Shown: positions 38,701 to 53,060 of the stretch, piece after piece | Layout of the letters: every line of letters starts with the position of its first letter | Position numbering within the stretch: the stretch's first letter is position 1 | Source: Trichoplusia ni | Taxonomy: Eukaryota > Arthropoda > Insecta > Lepidoptera > Noctuidae | Length of the DNA stretch: 64,000 nt | NCBI RefSeq assembly: GCF_003590095.1 | Contig: NC_039478.1 | Span: forward strand, 744,001-808,000 | Direction: 5' to 3' | Position numbers and translations under genes: made by a program | Notes under the pieces: generated by a model | What the model saw: the letters and a program-made list of their open reading frames with translations, nothing else | What the model was told of the DNA's origin: nothing | Databases searched by the model: none

Positions 38701-41524
38701 ATTAGTTAATTACGCCGGCTTCCTCCTGTCGAGCCCCGCACCTTACAATTATCTGATACATTTATTAACTTACACCTGATTGGAACGCTCTATATGACGT
38801 ATTAATTATGATCAATACACGCAACGGTAATTGTCTTCCGATAACTTACGGTTTTTGTAGGTTTTGACAGCGACAAAATAATTAACAATTCTAGCTTATG
38901 TTTGACGGCGGCGTAATGAGAAATTCTTATGAATTGCACCTGCACATAAAACATATAACTATATTTTTATAATTATTTGAAGCTAGTTCTATTGCACGAT
39001 TTATTATTTTATGTTCACATTGCATTAGACTCGTCTACCTATTTGTAGGTCTGAACATTTATTGTGTTTGTCGGTATTTAAGTACAAGGAAAGTTCTGAC
39101 GAGACACAATTTAGTTATTTTTTAACGTAGTTGCTACATTGTAATTTATTCTACCTTTTATTTCAAAAGAAAGTATCTTTTACGAAAAAACGATCAATAA
39201 TCATGATAGTCTCCAAAAATAGCTAAACAAAAGTGTGCTAAACGGTAATAAATGTCGCTTGAGCATCGTATCTCGTTAACAAGCGCCCTTACTTGGCTTA
39301 TTTAAAAAAGTAACAACCCAAATCGTTGGCACACAAATAATTCCCTCGGAGCTCCGTGCTCCGGGCGCGGTAATTTCCTGCGCATTTTGATCTCAATGGT
39401 GCGGTACAAGTGCTCCCTCGTCTCTTTTCTCTAATTTTTGTACGTTTTCTGTGCTCGAGACTTTTGTTAAAAATAGCTGAGTAATTTTTCATTTCGGCGC
39501 GCGGCGGGCGTGGCAGATTACAGGCTGTTCCAAATAATACACCAACGGTACTTAACTCGAGTGCGCCTACACTCGCGGCCAAGTTTTGTTGCTTATGTAC
39601 GCTTTTCACCGTAGTTGTTTCTTTGTGAGGCTATTTATTCGGTCCGCCTAACTTATTGCGACCCTCGGAACGTTTTATGAGGCTCTTATGAAGTTTTTCT
39701 TTTGAAATGAATACACAACAATTTCGTTGGCAACTGTTTCTAATTACACTTGCAAATAAATGAATTATTTAGGAACTTGGGACCAGTGTGTTGTATAAAT
39801 ATTTTGTTTAACACCATTACTGGCTGTAGGTGTTGAGTATTGAATAAATTTGTTTAGGGTGTTCCAGCAAGGCGGCCTGAAAGTGATCATCCTATGCGTG
39901 CGTCGGAGTAGAACAATTGTGTCGGAACATCGGGCCGCTATATATCACGGTGTATTTCCGTGCTCGTCCCGCCACGACACCGTAACGTCGCGTCTTTTTT
40001 ACGCATAAAAACTAATGTCGCCTCTAATTATTTTTAGATTATAACGCACCGCCCGCTATATATTAAGTCGAGCGCAGCCGAATTGTCAGCATAACTCCGC
40101 TTTGATGTATCATGATTTGTTTTTATTTTCAGGCAGTTTCAATGTGATTCATGGACGGATAAATTTCAAGTGCGCCGTGAAACTTATATTTAATTGATGC
40201 GTCCGCATAATACATTGTTATGACACTCTTATGACGACGCTGCCGATTTATTGAAGTATTTCATGTAGTCAAAGCGATATAAATAAAATGGAATACGAGG
40301 CCACCCTTGCTCGTCGACAAGTCTGACGGGTTGATAAGTTTGCCGAAAACGTCAACGCAACGCGTCGTGTGATCGCGTTTCAAAGAAAAACTGTGAATTA
40401 ATCAAGCACTAGCGCGAATGTATGTGGCGTCATCTGTCTCTCTCACAGGCGTCGGTGTGTACGTGTCGAAGCGGGACGGCGAACAACCGGGAGTGGTTAC
40501 TCGGTCATTTGTCCCTTGCGGCCGACACGCACTGCCTAGCGCACTACTACGTGTGTACTGTGTATGCCTTTATCGGTGCACTTGTATTTTTTATAATTGT
40601 TTTTAAATTATTACTCAGTTTTATTTAAGGTGTCACATTTACACTACACTTATAGTCTTCAGGCAAAACAAGCTGCAAATTGCGCAGTAAACCGACGATG
40701 ACGTTGATGCGAAAGATGCGTGGTATCAGATTTCTATTATAACATTTACAGGGAGAGAATAATTACAATCCGCATTCCGTTATTCCGTAAACAACATACG
40801 TGTTAAGTATTTAATGGGCATGTTTACTGAATATGTTAAGGGAACCTGATTATCACTAATTGTATAAACTGTTAAGTGGCATCCCGCACCACAATCTATA
40901 TTTAACAAAACCTTTCTGAGTCGTATGACAGCCAATAGTCACTGGCTTTTAACGACCGCGTATAAAATGTCAACACGTTAATAATGACATGTGATTTGAC
41001 AATGTCCAAATGTGTTATTTGAAACCAACGGTTGTTACACAAAACGGTCTTATAATCAGCTCAACACAATGACAGATCGTAATGACAAATATTTTATGAG
41101 GATTTCATGAGCAAATATTATTGAGACGTTATTGGGGACAAGCTAATCAAACAACTAATAAACTTATCGACTTAACGAGTGAGTCGATACGGGGAACATC
41201 GTGAAGACATTACGTTAAAGTTTTGCTACAAGTATGTAAATGTATTCAGTAGAACCATTGTTTAAACTGTCACTCAGGAAAACGCGTCCGAATCCAATAA
41301 CACTAAAACATGTCAGGGGGTACATATGCACAACACGAGAATATTTATTAAAGTCAAAGCGAGTCGCCAAATACAAACACGAGCCTTTCGCATTGCAATC
41401 TATTAGAGAGATAAGTCTCGATAGGGAGGTATTATGTTAATCCGGGTGCGGCGCGGCGTGGGCTTTATCTAAAGTGGCGCGGGCGCTGTGGACCTCTGGG
41501 GTCTCCTGGACCCTGGGGACTTAC
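35741..41524 (-). other. mirr intron between exons 3 and 4 (5.8 kb)
   Basis: The donor is gtaagt at 41524 and the acceptor is gtcgacag ending at 35741. It is mostly AT-rich. A CpG-rich block at 36,725-36,905 contains a Pho/YY1-like motif, and a more complex block lies at about 37,640-37,960. I recognise no gene or transposon. Open frames of 60-120 codons occur on both strands but show no domain and no family resemblance. Confidence 0.8.
36725..36905. promoter_or_regulatory. Candidate intronic regulatory islet with Pho/YY1-like site
   Basis: This is a CpG-rich block in the 5.8-kb intron. At 36811-36820 it contains CGCCATCTTG, the reverse of CAAGATGGCG, close to the extended Pho/YY1 consensus. 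Iroquois genes are known Polycomb targets in flies, so an intronic Polycomb response element is conceivable. One motif is weak evidence. Confidence 0.25.
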
Positions 41525-41637
41525 CCGTAGGCTGCGAGTGTGGGGTCGTAAGGGTAGTAGCCGCCGGAGGGTTGAAGGCCGGCCGACGTCCACGCAGACA
41601 TCTCGCCGCCGCCCTCCTTGAGCGCGTAAGGGTTGCT
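41525..41637 (-). CDS. mirr: Iroquois homeobox protein mirror, coding exon 3 (short linker exon)
   Basis: This is a 113-bp exon, too short to stand out as an open frame. The acceptor tttcag precedes AGCAACCC and the donor is TACGG followed by gtaagt, a near-consensus site. It encodes 37 residues plus two bases of a split glycine codon: SNPYALKEGGGEMSAW, then TSAGLQPSGGYYPYDPTLAAY. The join to exon 2 restores SPLSNPY. The join to exon 4 restores AAYGYGAGYDLAARRK. Both junctions are as known for insect Iroquois proteins. The ending DPTLAAYG resembles Drosophila mirror more than araucan or caupolican as I remember them, which is one reason for the mirror call. The exon sits in a small GC-rich islet between introns of 15.3 kb and 5.8 kb. 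Confidence 0.92.
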
Positions 41638-44600
41638 CTGAAATACCGCACGACACAATAAACAAACATGCCGCTGGCCAAATGATCTTGTTTATACATC
41701 ACTATTGATACAGTTTATTTCAACACACTCATTTATAATTAACTCACACGACAGATTGAACATGATGGACGCGTTAATGCGCCGAGATAATAAAACTGAA
41801 CATTGATACAAATAGATGAGGAATTGAAGAATCGCCCGTCAAATCTTAAGATTCATGGTCTGTTATAAATATAATTATATTGAACGTCAAATCATTTTCA
41901 GTCAAAATAGCTTTAGATAATTAAACATCCTCTCTCGTTTGAATAGTATTAAATATTTGCTTTTACGACTAGTTTTTAGAGAAAAGTATTTAGGCAAGAG
42001 CAATCTCGTAAGATACGATAAGTTATTGTAAATAATCACGAGTAAACGTACTCAACCTAAAGGTATGTTAAGGTCTTTCTTAAGACTCATTGTACCCGTG
42101 AACGTTCATGTCATAGCCCAACGATATTAAATTCGTTAACCATTAACGCTAGCACTCTGCATCGCTAAGCCCACATGTAAGCGGATAAATCTCGACACTT
42201 AATACCTTTCAGTCAATCGGCCTAACAAATACGTCGGCTTGAATTTAATTAAAGTTAACTTAATAGAAGGGAATAAACTCACGAACAACAATAAAAGTCC
42301 CAAGTGTACTGGCTGACATATCACTGGCGTATTTGCATAATGTATGGAAGCAGAGGGGAAAACTATTAAGGCCTAACGCACCCCACGCGTGATAGTTGTT
42401 TAACAGTGAGGTAGTGCGCGGGGATGCTACCCTCTTTACTCAGTTATTCGCATACATTAGGAGCAACTAAATTAAAAGTGTGAACGATTCGAGCGCGCCT
42501 CGGGACTCGGTCCCTTGTCTCACCCTAAGTCGCATCTCTGATAATAAAATGAAAAGCATTATGATACGTATGCCACTGGTTGTGACGCGATAACTGAATA
42601 AAAAGAGCAAGCTTATTTGTCCCCCTATTTTAAGTAGGAAAAGTGTGAGTCGTTGTGTTTTGTAATTTGTTTTCGTTCTGCGATAGGACTGTGGAAAAAA
42701 TAGTCTAATCTGAGGTTAGACAAGACTTGTTTGCGTTTTTTGTATTTTTTAAGAAACTAGCATTCTCAGTCTCAGTTGTGTATACGAAATGTAATATAAT
42801 CTTGCACTATGAAGTCGTATTTTTCTAAAAGTAGAAAAAGTGACGTTACGGAACATTTTTCTTTGTAACAAAACGCACCGAAGCCGCGAAGGTAGTTTTA
42901 GAACATTCGTCACTACGTCACTGTGACAGACGCCCGATGACAAATGGCACTTTATTTACTACCCCAAGGAGAAAATGGCTTTTTATCTATTTGACATGTA
43001 AACTTACTTCCAAAGGTTGGATTTTCTATTTTAAATAAGTTTGCTCTTAAAATATATTTTTCATAATTATATCTTAATTCTTGAAATTTTTTTTCTAATT
43101 TTAATAATAACCATCAATTTTAATGTGTAAAAAATTTACCTGCTTATAATCATTAATGCATTATAGAAAAAAAACATTCTGCTTACGTTTGGAAAATAGT
43201 TTCTTTTTGTATGTAAATAACGACATAATATTGTAATAATAAGTCTAGTAACCTTAGTCACCATTCTACACTGACGCTAAGGTATAGTTGGCTTATTACA
43301 TACCGGATATCATACACCTATAGATAGGGTAATTTATTCAACAGCCTATTCGATAAGGGTGTCAGAAGTCGCCGCTCTAACGGTAACCACAGCGAACAGC
43401 GCTGTTCCTGTGCCTTGACTGAATCGTGGAGCAATAGAAAGTTTATTTTCTGTTCCCTAATCTCTTTATGAGACTTGAACATTCTGGTCATTGATTTTAT
43501 TTGTTAAATTTAAAAAGGTTGAATCATTTTTTTTTAGTACTTTACGCTGTACTAGTTAAAAAAAAAACAAATCCCTACTTTTCTAGAAAACCCATAAAAA
43601 CTATCTAGTTGCCAAAGCACCGTAAGATTCAAAACAGTTCGTTATAAAACTAAAAATGCATGAAGTTTAAACAGATAAGCGAAATTATGTACACGAGTGT
43701 AAAATAAGCGATAAAAAGTAACGTTAGCAATTAAAGAGAAAAAAAAGTATGAAAAAGCAAGTCTCGTAACATTCTTTATTAGAATGGTAACCAGTATTTG
43801 TAAGATAATAGCATAATTATTGTCCAAGAACTGAACATAATAGTTGTACTCAGTAAACAGCTCGTTTGTTCATTGCGCAGACAAATTGTTCGGCATAGTT
43901 ACCTGTTTGCATTAGTAATTATTGTCATTGGTGACGTCATTCGATTTATGTTCGACACGATAGTACGGACTTGCAAATCCTTATTGCATGTTGGATGTCA
44001 CGTTTCTCGTTAACGTCACATTCGGATCGTGTCGAGACAAACAGATGGCTATTTGGTAATAAGTGAAAAATATTACGCTCCATTTGAATAAGTTTTAGAT
44101 CGGTATATTCAACTTATAGTTGCTAATAAATGTGATCTTTTTTTAATGAGGTGAGGTATAAGGATGGGTTTTGGAGCACGGTAGTACAGAATACGTTGAT
44201 AATAATAAAAAAAGCATAAAAGCTTAAAAGTGTTGTTTTTTAAAGATAAAAATAATTTTATAATAGGTACACAAAAATTGAGAAATCCTTATTGTCTATT
44301 CAAACGAATAAAACATATTTTAAACCTCACTATGCGTAGAGCACATTCGTAACCAAACGATCCTTTTACAGTCAAACGCTGTGAGCCTGTGGCTGGCTGT
44401 GACTAATCCTCTTTTAGTTTAGTAAATGTTTTACCGTATCGTTCAGTTACTAATTTGCTTTACTGGATTATCTAATAGGACTAGCAATGGTTAGGTACGA
44501 GTGTTGGTATATTTTTTTCGATACGACAAAACCGAATCCTGTGAATTGTTATTGAATCAATATGTGATTTATACTCGGCTAATCGGCTTTGGAACAATCT

Positions 44601-46710
44601 AATCCGGGATGTTAGATAGACTAACGAACACGCTTACAAAGTAAATAATCGTTTTAAATGATTAATTCTAAACATACACGCTAATAATGTGAGAAATAAT
44701 AATGAGCGCTAAGTGTAGAATTTTCCAGTCTATCAATCTGAATTTCTTATTTCGCATGCCTAGCATAAATATTTAATGAATCAGCGATCCAGCAGAAAAC
44801 AGAATTACAATAAAAAAATAAGTCGTAAATTAAATATGAATACTTCAGAGCGTTACAATCTATCGTAGGTATGTTTTCAAAGCATGTTAACCTCTGGGTT
44901 AGAGAAGTAACTTGAAGATGTATGAATTTAGAAAAGTCAAATCAAACTTAAATTTACGATACCTACATATTTTGATAGAAAAAGAGTCAATTACGTTAGT
45001 TAAAAAACAACGAACCGGCATCCAAAAATACATTTTATATAAGTTCAAACTAAAAGAATCTGTATTCCGCAATAGTTTATGCGATATAAGTGATCGTATA
45101 CGGTTATTTTTACGCAGTTATTTCCTGTTGGCAGTCCCTCTAATGTAACTCTATTACCACCCTCACAAAACGTGACACCGCTTTCTGTTTTCTGAAACTC
45201 CGCCGATTTTGTAACAATGACAGGTACTGGAAGAGCTTATAACAAACTCTTTTAAGCTAAATCGAAGTTTAGATTAAAAACTCTGTTTTTTATAAAGACT
45301 TGTGCGATATTGTGGAGATCGAAGCAGATACGTTAAATGAACTCGATAATAATTAACAACAAGCGGTAATCGATCATCGATCTCTTGATAGACATGGCAT
45401 TGACTTGCTTGTTTCTATTCTAAGAAATTCGTTTTGAAAATTTAGTGTTTTCAATTGGTCGGTGTTGATAATCATGAGATTACAATCTCTATCATGATAA
45501 GTTGTCAAAACTAATTTAAACAAGCATTTAAACATTTCAAATGGGTGTCTTCAAAGGATATTATCTGATTTGCCGATTGGTCTGGTTGGGGTACATAATA
45601 AAATAATTGATAAACGACATTCAAATAGCCAACAAGAAACTAACCAAAAACCCTGAGATTTGATCACTACACTTGTTATTAACAATAACCAAGTACAGTA
45701 GCTATTACAATGATTCATCTTGGATCATCTAAATCCCCTTGGAAACCGCAGAGGGCCCACTGTACAATAGGATTGGAACTTGAAAACCACTACGAAAGTC
45801 AGAGAGCAAGAGAGCAACTGTAAATGATTACCGTATCATTAATATCTATCATTGTATAAGTAAACATTACACATTTTCGACGTTCCCCAGCAAATAATCC
45901 AGTGACAAATTCGCGACCGCAACTCTTTTGTGGGACCGTGATAAAAATTGCTTTTCCTGGCGGTGACAGGGCAGCGCGGTTCCCTCGGAGGTCGCTTGCT
46001 AACTATGACTGATGATTGTCTCGCCCCCAACATTAGCGCCGAAACTCGAGAACGCACGTGCCTGCCCGAACATTAATGATTATGCTATTATTACTTATAC
46101 GACTATGCATATCCGAGTCGTGTTAACGATTTATGAACTTTTTTTTTGTTTATAGTTAACAAGGGAGTGATAAAGGATTTAGATTCAAATTACATTACTT
46201 TTGTATTACTGTAGAGCTTACGCTGTTATTTCAATATTACATTCAACTTTCGGAATTTGGTAGTTCTAAAATAGTGAAGATTTTGTTGTAATTTGTATAT
46301 TTGTAAACTAATATGTCTGGAAATTGTCATCGAATGATTTTTGAGAAATCAGTGGTCGTGTTTTGTTAGCAATCTTGCCCTTTACAGAATATACGAAACA
46401 CTTGAAACAGCTGTACACTGCAAACGTAAATACGCGCTCCCTTTTGTATTAACGTTTCAGTTTGCAAATCTCGAATGTGTTTATTTAACTGGGGTGATAA
46501 AACTCATTTATTAACTCTCGAAAAATCTTATCCGCAACAATTCATTCCCCTTTTCCGTAAGACTGAGTCTAACAACATTTTAATCAATTCTTCACAGACT
46601 CCGCGAGTCAGCGCGCCAGATAGACTCATTACACCAACCCCAAATAAATATAAACAGTAGCGAAAAGGGGCCGGCCCCACTATTAACGTTATTCACACGC
46701 GCCGCTAGAT

Positions 46711-46857
46711 CCATAAATAAGATCCAACTACGGCCGCGACCCTAGAAACAAAAAAGACAAAGTTCACGTTCGACTGATCTGTGCGGTTCATAAATAAGGC
46801 TCGTTTATTTCATTGCATTAAACTGGTGATAAGTTATTTGACGGTTCATAAATTCGT
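46711..46857. promoter_or_regulatory. Candidate enhancer with repeated CATAAAT (Cdx/Abd-B-like) sites
   Basis: Three related sites, CCATAAATAAG (46711), TTCATAAATAAG (46787) and TTCATAAATTCG (46846), lie within 150 bp of a GC-rich islet. The 12-mer CGGTTCATAAAT occurs twice, 58 bp apart (46784 and 46842). CATAAA/TTTATG is the core bound by Caudal and Abd-B-type homeodomains. The grouping in an intron of a patterning gene suggests an enhancer; this is inference only. Confidence 0.35.
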
Positions 46858-49800
46858 ACCCCATCGGTGGTTGCAGCCGCTTATTGAGCTAGCGCGCGCC
46901 CCGGCTCCGCCCGAGGCGCCGCGCCGACCCGCCGCCTTGCCAAATCGACGACACTCCATCATCCCGCGACTCAGCTTTCTGGCTACTGTGCGCCAGTTAA
47001 AGGCCTGATTTTACTTCGGTATCGTGTACGGCGATAACATTTTCTGCATCATAAACTCTATTATAATACGTCTTGCAGCACAGCAAGTCCTACGTGCGTC
47101 TAAGCAAAACATAACGCCAGCTTACGAATCGGAGATCCAATATATCATCGATGGTTTAATATACCCTAGTCCTTAGACCGTAACTACAAAAAAGAAATAA
47201 AATTATTCATGCTATAAAATAATACCGGTAGGAAACACTACTAGCAGAATCTAAAAGTGAATTGTAGCGAGTGGAAAAAAGAATGACTCTAAGTGGATAA
47301 AGAGCGAATACAAACGAAAAAGTCATTTCATGGCGCACGCCAGTGACGCAAGGGCTTGCGACAGCGCACTGTGAGCCGTGGGCGCCGCGCGCTAAGGGCG
47401 GGAGTCGCGGCGCGCAGACAACCTAGCTAACTTCAATAAAGCTTTCCCCCAAATAAGCCATAAAACGAGCGGCGACGGGCGCGGCCGTTTTAGGTACGTT
47501 CCCGTTCCAATTATTTGTTTGTGGAGGCACAATAATTTTATTTTACGTTTTATTTAACATTTATTTCGTTACGGCAATTTCACGGGTATCAAAGAATTGC
47601 TAGATTGTGATTTAAACGAAATTGGTTATTTTCCACTTCGAGAGCTGAAAGTTATTTCTTTTGGTATCGAGTTAATATTATTTTATTATGCATGATATTG
47701 TGTTCTTAATCAGAAACATTTCTTTTTACAACACTTTATTATTGAAAATTGAGTGAACGGTCGTAATTTGGAATTGAGTTGTACGCCGTTATTAAAACCT
47801 TATTGGTGGAAGTTCGCAAGCTTATTAATGAGTACCTTCAACGATTGAGTAAGATTTCTTATTCTTTTATTTGACTGATGGCGTATTAAGAGCTATCGTT
47901 AATTTTTGTGCATAGACCGATACACCTATGCAAATTGATTATGAAGAAATGGCGCGACTCCACTTTAACAGCGTACCATAAATAAACAATAAACCGGGAT
48001 TAAACAAGTCAATTGGAGCTCAGACACAGACAATGTGCGGTCACGTTTAACTGCCGAACCCGACGGTAACCGATCGCGGCCGGCGTAATTCAATGATCGT
48101 AAACGCTCGCAATGATATCAATTAGACGGGGCCCCGAGACCGATAAAGCTCCACTTTAATTAGGAGAACAAACAACAGACGGTTCTTAATGAGCCGTGCG
48201 CGTGTGGAGGGCGAGAGAGGTAATTAGGTCGGGGGAGCCTCGGTGTGGAGCCGCCGAGGGCGTTCAATTATTGAGTCCCTGTGATTGATTCGGCGAGAGG
48301 AGCAGCCGCGGCGGCTGCGGTCCGCGGCGTACCCTCCGCGGCGAAGCGGCCCAAGGCCTCACCTCACTCTTAATCCTCGTCTGCCTCAACTTCTAACTCC
48401 ACTAAAACTGTCTCCATTACGGGGCTCGTATAGCCGCAAACACAAAACTTACACTCGGTAACAACGCCTCAATTATTCAGCTGATAAAACTAAGCTAACC
48501 ATGTTTAATTATTCTCTAAACAATTATAAATACAATGCTAATGTTTATTACCCGCAGTTGATTCTAAATTACTTAATAGAGATGAGAAAATTAAAAGCGA
48601 AAAACATCAAATTCAATAATAAGCCGCGTAAGCATTAAATTAAAATGAAACGCAGACTACGACAGCTCATAAGAGTTTCCGGAGCTTCGAGTTTATCGTA
48701 TTTATCTGATGTCTTGCTAATAGCCGTCATTGGAGGGTGAAACGCAGCTGTAAAAGCCTGACTGCACGTATAAATTACTTTTAAAATAAGGACATTAAAA
48801 ACCATTTAGAGCAATAACTATTATACACTGAATATAACTATAAATAATTGAATAAATTATACAGTATTATTTTGATATAGAAATAAATGTTAGAGGTGTC
48901 AGCGTTAATGGTCGATGCGGGGAGGTCGGGGAGGAGAGGACAATGCGCCCCCGGGGCGCTTTTGTTGTCGCGGAATCCCTGCCCGTGACATCTGTCCGAA
49001 TCGCTACAATAACTCGCAAAAAACTCACTCGAAATTTACCAACTGTAAAGCGCTTCTCTGCGATTATTTTCCGCTGAATATACAATGTACCTATCGTAGA
49101 ACTTCGCTTGCACGACGAGATGTCTTCATTGAGCCATTGTTGTCGGTGACGTATCATTTATTCCGTTTTGAATTAGTGCCCCTACTACTTCGGTGGTCCT
49201 AAATCGATCACAAAGTAGGATACACGTTTGTGTCACAATATTTTAAGCGGCATTAAATTTTGCCTTTGCTTTGTTGTGTTGCAAAACTATTACAAAAGAA
49301 ATGAAGTGTCAAAAACGTATTGTGGAATTACAATGTAATCGCATTGCGTGGAGTGACATCTGAATTTTGTATTATTTAGTATTTTTTTTACAAAACTTAT
49401 AACCTACTTACTTGTAAATTAAACGTTGCTGTTGTCAAGCCTGCCATGAGTCGTTCGTAAAAATAATAAATTAAAATTTCTATGGCAGCATTGGAACTGA
49501 ATTTACATAATTATTGTTGTTAGATCTATATTTTAAATAAACGTCATGTATAATTTGCCTTTATAAACTTTCTTATTATGCAAATGATTTCCACAACACA
49601 AACCACGTCATCCTAAAACAAACTTAAAATTAAATAATTACGTAGTTAAAAGCTATCTCAAGTTTAATCGACACCTTGTTTTTTATTCGACTAATGCTTA
49701 GCGCGTCGGACGGCCAGCGGACAAAAATTACGCCTGAATCACGTTTTTTTTTTGCTTCCGGTCGAGATAACGGTCGAAATAAGCACCTTTATATTGTTAA

Positions 49801-52800
49801 GTGGTCACAGATCGCTTAGTAAACGGCACATACAATATTATCGTTAATTTTTAAGCTTATCCTACCCTCGTCCGTTCCTCGTAAAACTTTCAATTATCGC
49901 GCATTAGACTGTTTCCTTAGATCAAACGGCCAGCCAAACTTTTCTCTTAAGATTAATCGCGAGCGCCTCCAAACGGAACGGTCATAATATCCATCAGTTC
50001 CGGAGCAAACAAAGAGAAGTAACAAATTTCCCGTGCCGACCAAGAATGCTGACTAACGTCTGCCTCGTGTAGGTACGAAACAACTAACGCAAACCGAAAA
50101 TGATCGCCGAATGAAATATGCATCAACACACACGGACATCGGTCACGATAGTGGTGTTCGAGGTGTATTCAAACAATAGTAAATGCATTTAGCCCGACCA
50201 TTGTGTGATTTATAGCAAAAGCGTGTAGGTAATTTATAAGAGTGGCACGAGAGTGGACGTAGGGCGCCGGCCGCCGCGGGACGCCGGGAAATCGGGGAAA
50301 ATCCGAAGATTTATTAGCGGTGGAGCCACAGCGCGGCTGACCGCGCAACCGCGCGCTCGCTCTGTTTGACCAGTCATTAAAGTCGGCAAGTAAACGCTTA
50401 GTGCGAAGATGAGTATATTTGCGGAGCAATTAACGCGTTTGAGGTGAGACGAGGGTTGCGGGGTTAACTAACGGTCATTGTTTGTGAATCATTTTAAACG
50501 GGCCGAGTGGCGCGACCCGGTGTTGTCACTCTTATCGGAACACATTTGAACATTACAGTATTTTTAGACGCCGATTCGACCATCTTTCGTTTGTACGGTA
50601 TCGTTAAAACGCTTATGTGTCTGCTAGATAAGGCGGCCGATACAGAAGGTGTATCTACGTCAGGATATCGCAGTGTAAACATGCGCGGTGTCAATCACTG
50701 CAAGGCGGCGCTTTACAACATTTTATCGGTTGTCACATAGGTAATCTAAGTATAACGCATTTATGTCAAATAGTCGATATACCTATTGATAAGCCCACCC
50801 ACGTTTCGCCGGCTCTCTATTGCATCATTAAAGCAATGGCGGTTGATATTATATACTGTAACACTTATACAGACACGTTGTTATTGTGTATACAAAAAGT
50901 GACACATGTTACATATCGCACCTGCATACATGTACGATGCTTATATTTGCAGGAAAAGAAAAATTTAACATTTCTAATTTACTCGTAGGACATGTCGCTG
51001 CAGTTATTAAAGTTGACACTAACTGTTTTTGTTCGTAATTTACGAGTACAGCCGCTCATGAGTTATTGTAAATTGTAATATTATGAACAAAAATTTTGTT
51101 AAACGGTACCGTTAAAATTTTTACAAACCATTAACATTTTTGTTGCCTATCAGCCTAGTACACAAAACGTCTGCCAACCCATATTTATTAAATCTACTCG
51201 TATTTTTAAGACGTTTAAATTCTTTGAACATCGAGTAAACCTAGCATAATCTTCTTAAAAGAAAAGTGATTTTGAACTTCCAAAAGCCTTTCACCAACCC
51301 TCGTTTGTTGCAATTTGTAGATACTATACAACACAACAAAAAATTACTACACGTTATTATGAAAACTGATCAGAAATTAAAATTATGTTTCATGTCTTTA
51401 TTGTCAATTTTCCATGTAAAGGTATGACCTCAATTGGTGGTGTTTAGTAAGTGAAAACTATATTTTTGGTTGATAACCGATAACTAACTTAGGATATTTT
51501 GGGTAAAAGAGCGAGGGACACTATATAATTTTTTGGATACGAATATTTTTCAATTAGTACCTACATATCACTAAGCAAGAATATTTTGTATGACTCTTTC
51601 ATTTCTTTGTGTACATCAAAACAGTATTTATTTTATATTTTACCTATTAGGTTTACAAATGAAACTAAAAATCCAACACTTGAAAATGAATGAAAACTAA
51701 ATTTTTCATTCATTTACAGCTTCTTAAGCACGATTTAGTGAATGTTTTAAATAAAATCAGACTATTATCATTAATCTCATATTTTGTGCTTACATTAAAA
51801 TTTAAACAATATATTCGTACGAAAACTGAGAGCAAATTGACGTGTCACGTTTTCAACCTCTCAGTGATACCCCTTTCTTTTTAATAAAAACAAATTGAAA
51901 TTCTCATCTGCTACACTGCAAACAGGAAAGTATATTCGCGATAAAAATGCCTGCGTAGGTACGGCTCTTCTATCAAAATAAAACAGCCATTATGGTACAC
52001 ATTATCTATCTAAGTACACCTCCCAATCTAAAGATAGCTTATCCATTTACAGAATACTCCTACTTGTGTACAAATACAACGCACACATGTTTACATAATC
52101 ACACATGTTCGGCTATCTACCTTCGAATTATTTCGGGCCTTATTACAATGTGTTACAGTACAATTTAAATTGTATTTAGAACACATGCCCTTTCCCATTA
52201 AAGCTAATTAAAAAGAAAATAAAATGAAGTGTGGTCATTACTCAGAAGCAAGGTCGCTTGTGATTAATTAATTGGTGAAAGAGTAATGGTGGTAATAGAC
52301 GTCCACTAAGATATTTATGATATACCAATATTCGTTTCGTATTTATGTAAACTATCAAAAATTCTACATTCGTTACCAATTAAAAACTAAAAGTTTAGCA
52401 TTACCTAGCTAAAAGGACAAACAGAAACTCAGGTAAGAAGACCTAAGCTTATAATTAATAACCAACCTATAGGTTATCTATGAGAGATAGGGATTTCACA
52501 TTACTTAATGGCGCAATGTCAAAATTGTATTTTAGTTAGGGAAACGACAGGTGCATAGTTTTATTAGTTTTGGTCGCAGCAGGTATTTTTATGGAACATA
52601 ATAATTAATTCTTGCCCGAATAAACTTAAAAATGTTAGAATTCGACAATTAGGATATAAAAAAGAGAAAATTGACATGAACTTGAACAGAGTTTGAGTAA
52701 TGAAAATTGCCGTTTAAAATATCGCTGTAGGTGAGAAAACTTGTGTCATCAGTGCCTAAATAAATGACGTAGGTAAGGACAAGTTGTGCATAATTTACCT

Positions 52801-52803
52801 AAG

Positions 52804-53060
52804 ACTAGCTGTTGCCCGCGACTTCGTCCCCGTGGGTAGAAGATATAAGTTGTGATTTATGCCTGCCCTGTTTATTTTCACATTTTCCATTGTATTTACG
52901 CTATTAGTCGCAGCGTAATGGTTTATAGCCTAAAACCTTCCTCGATGAATGGTCTATTCAACACAAATATAATTTTTCGATTTAGACCAGTAGCGCCTGA
53001 GATTAGCACGTTCAAACAAACAAACAAACTCTTCAGCTTTATATATTAATAAAGTATAGA
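52804..53060 (+). mobile_element. Lepidopteran dispersed repeat, probable LINE 3' tail (RTE-like)
   Basis: The sequence begins with ctagct and continues with GTTGCCCGCGACTTCG. It goes on through tagcctaaaaccttcctcga, gaatggtctattcaacac, gcctgagattagcacgttc, three aaac units and tcttcagctttatatatta. This series is one of the most common interspersed repeats I know from lepidopteran genomes; the tail style suggests a 5'-truncated RTE-type retroelement or a non-autonomous relative. The copy is nearly full length for the tail and only moderately diverged. The 65-codon open frame in it is repeat-derived, not a gene. It lies in the intron between exons 2 and 3. Confidence 0.8.

Noticed and set aside
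52425..52440. Consensus plus-strand donor (CAG followed by gtaaga)
   Set aside because: Matches of this quality are expected about once per window; no exon-like sequence precedes it.
52852..53049. 65-codon plus-strand frame
   Set aside because: It lies wholly within a dispersed repeat and is repeat-derived.
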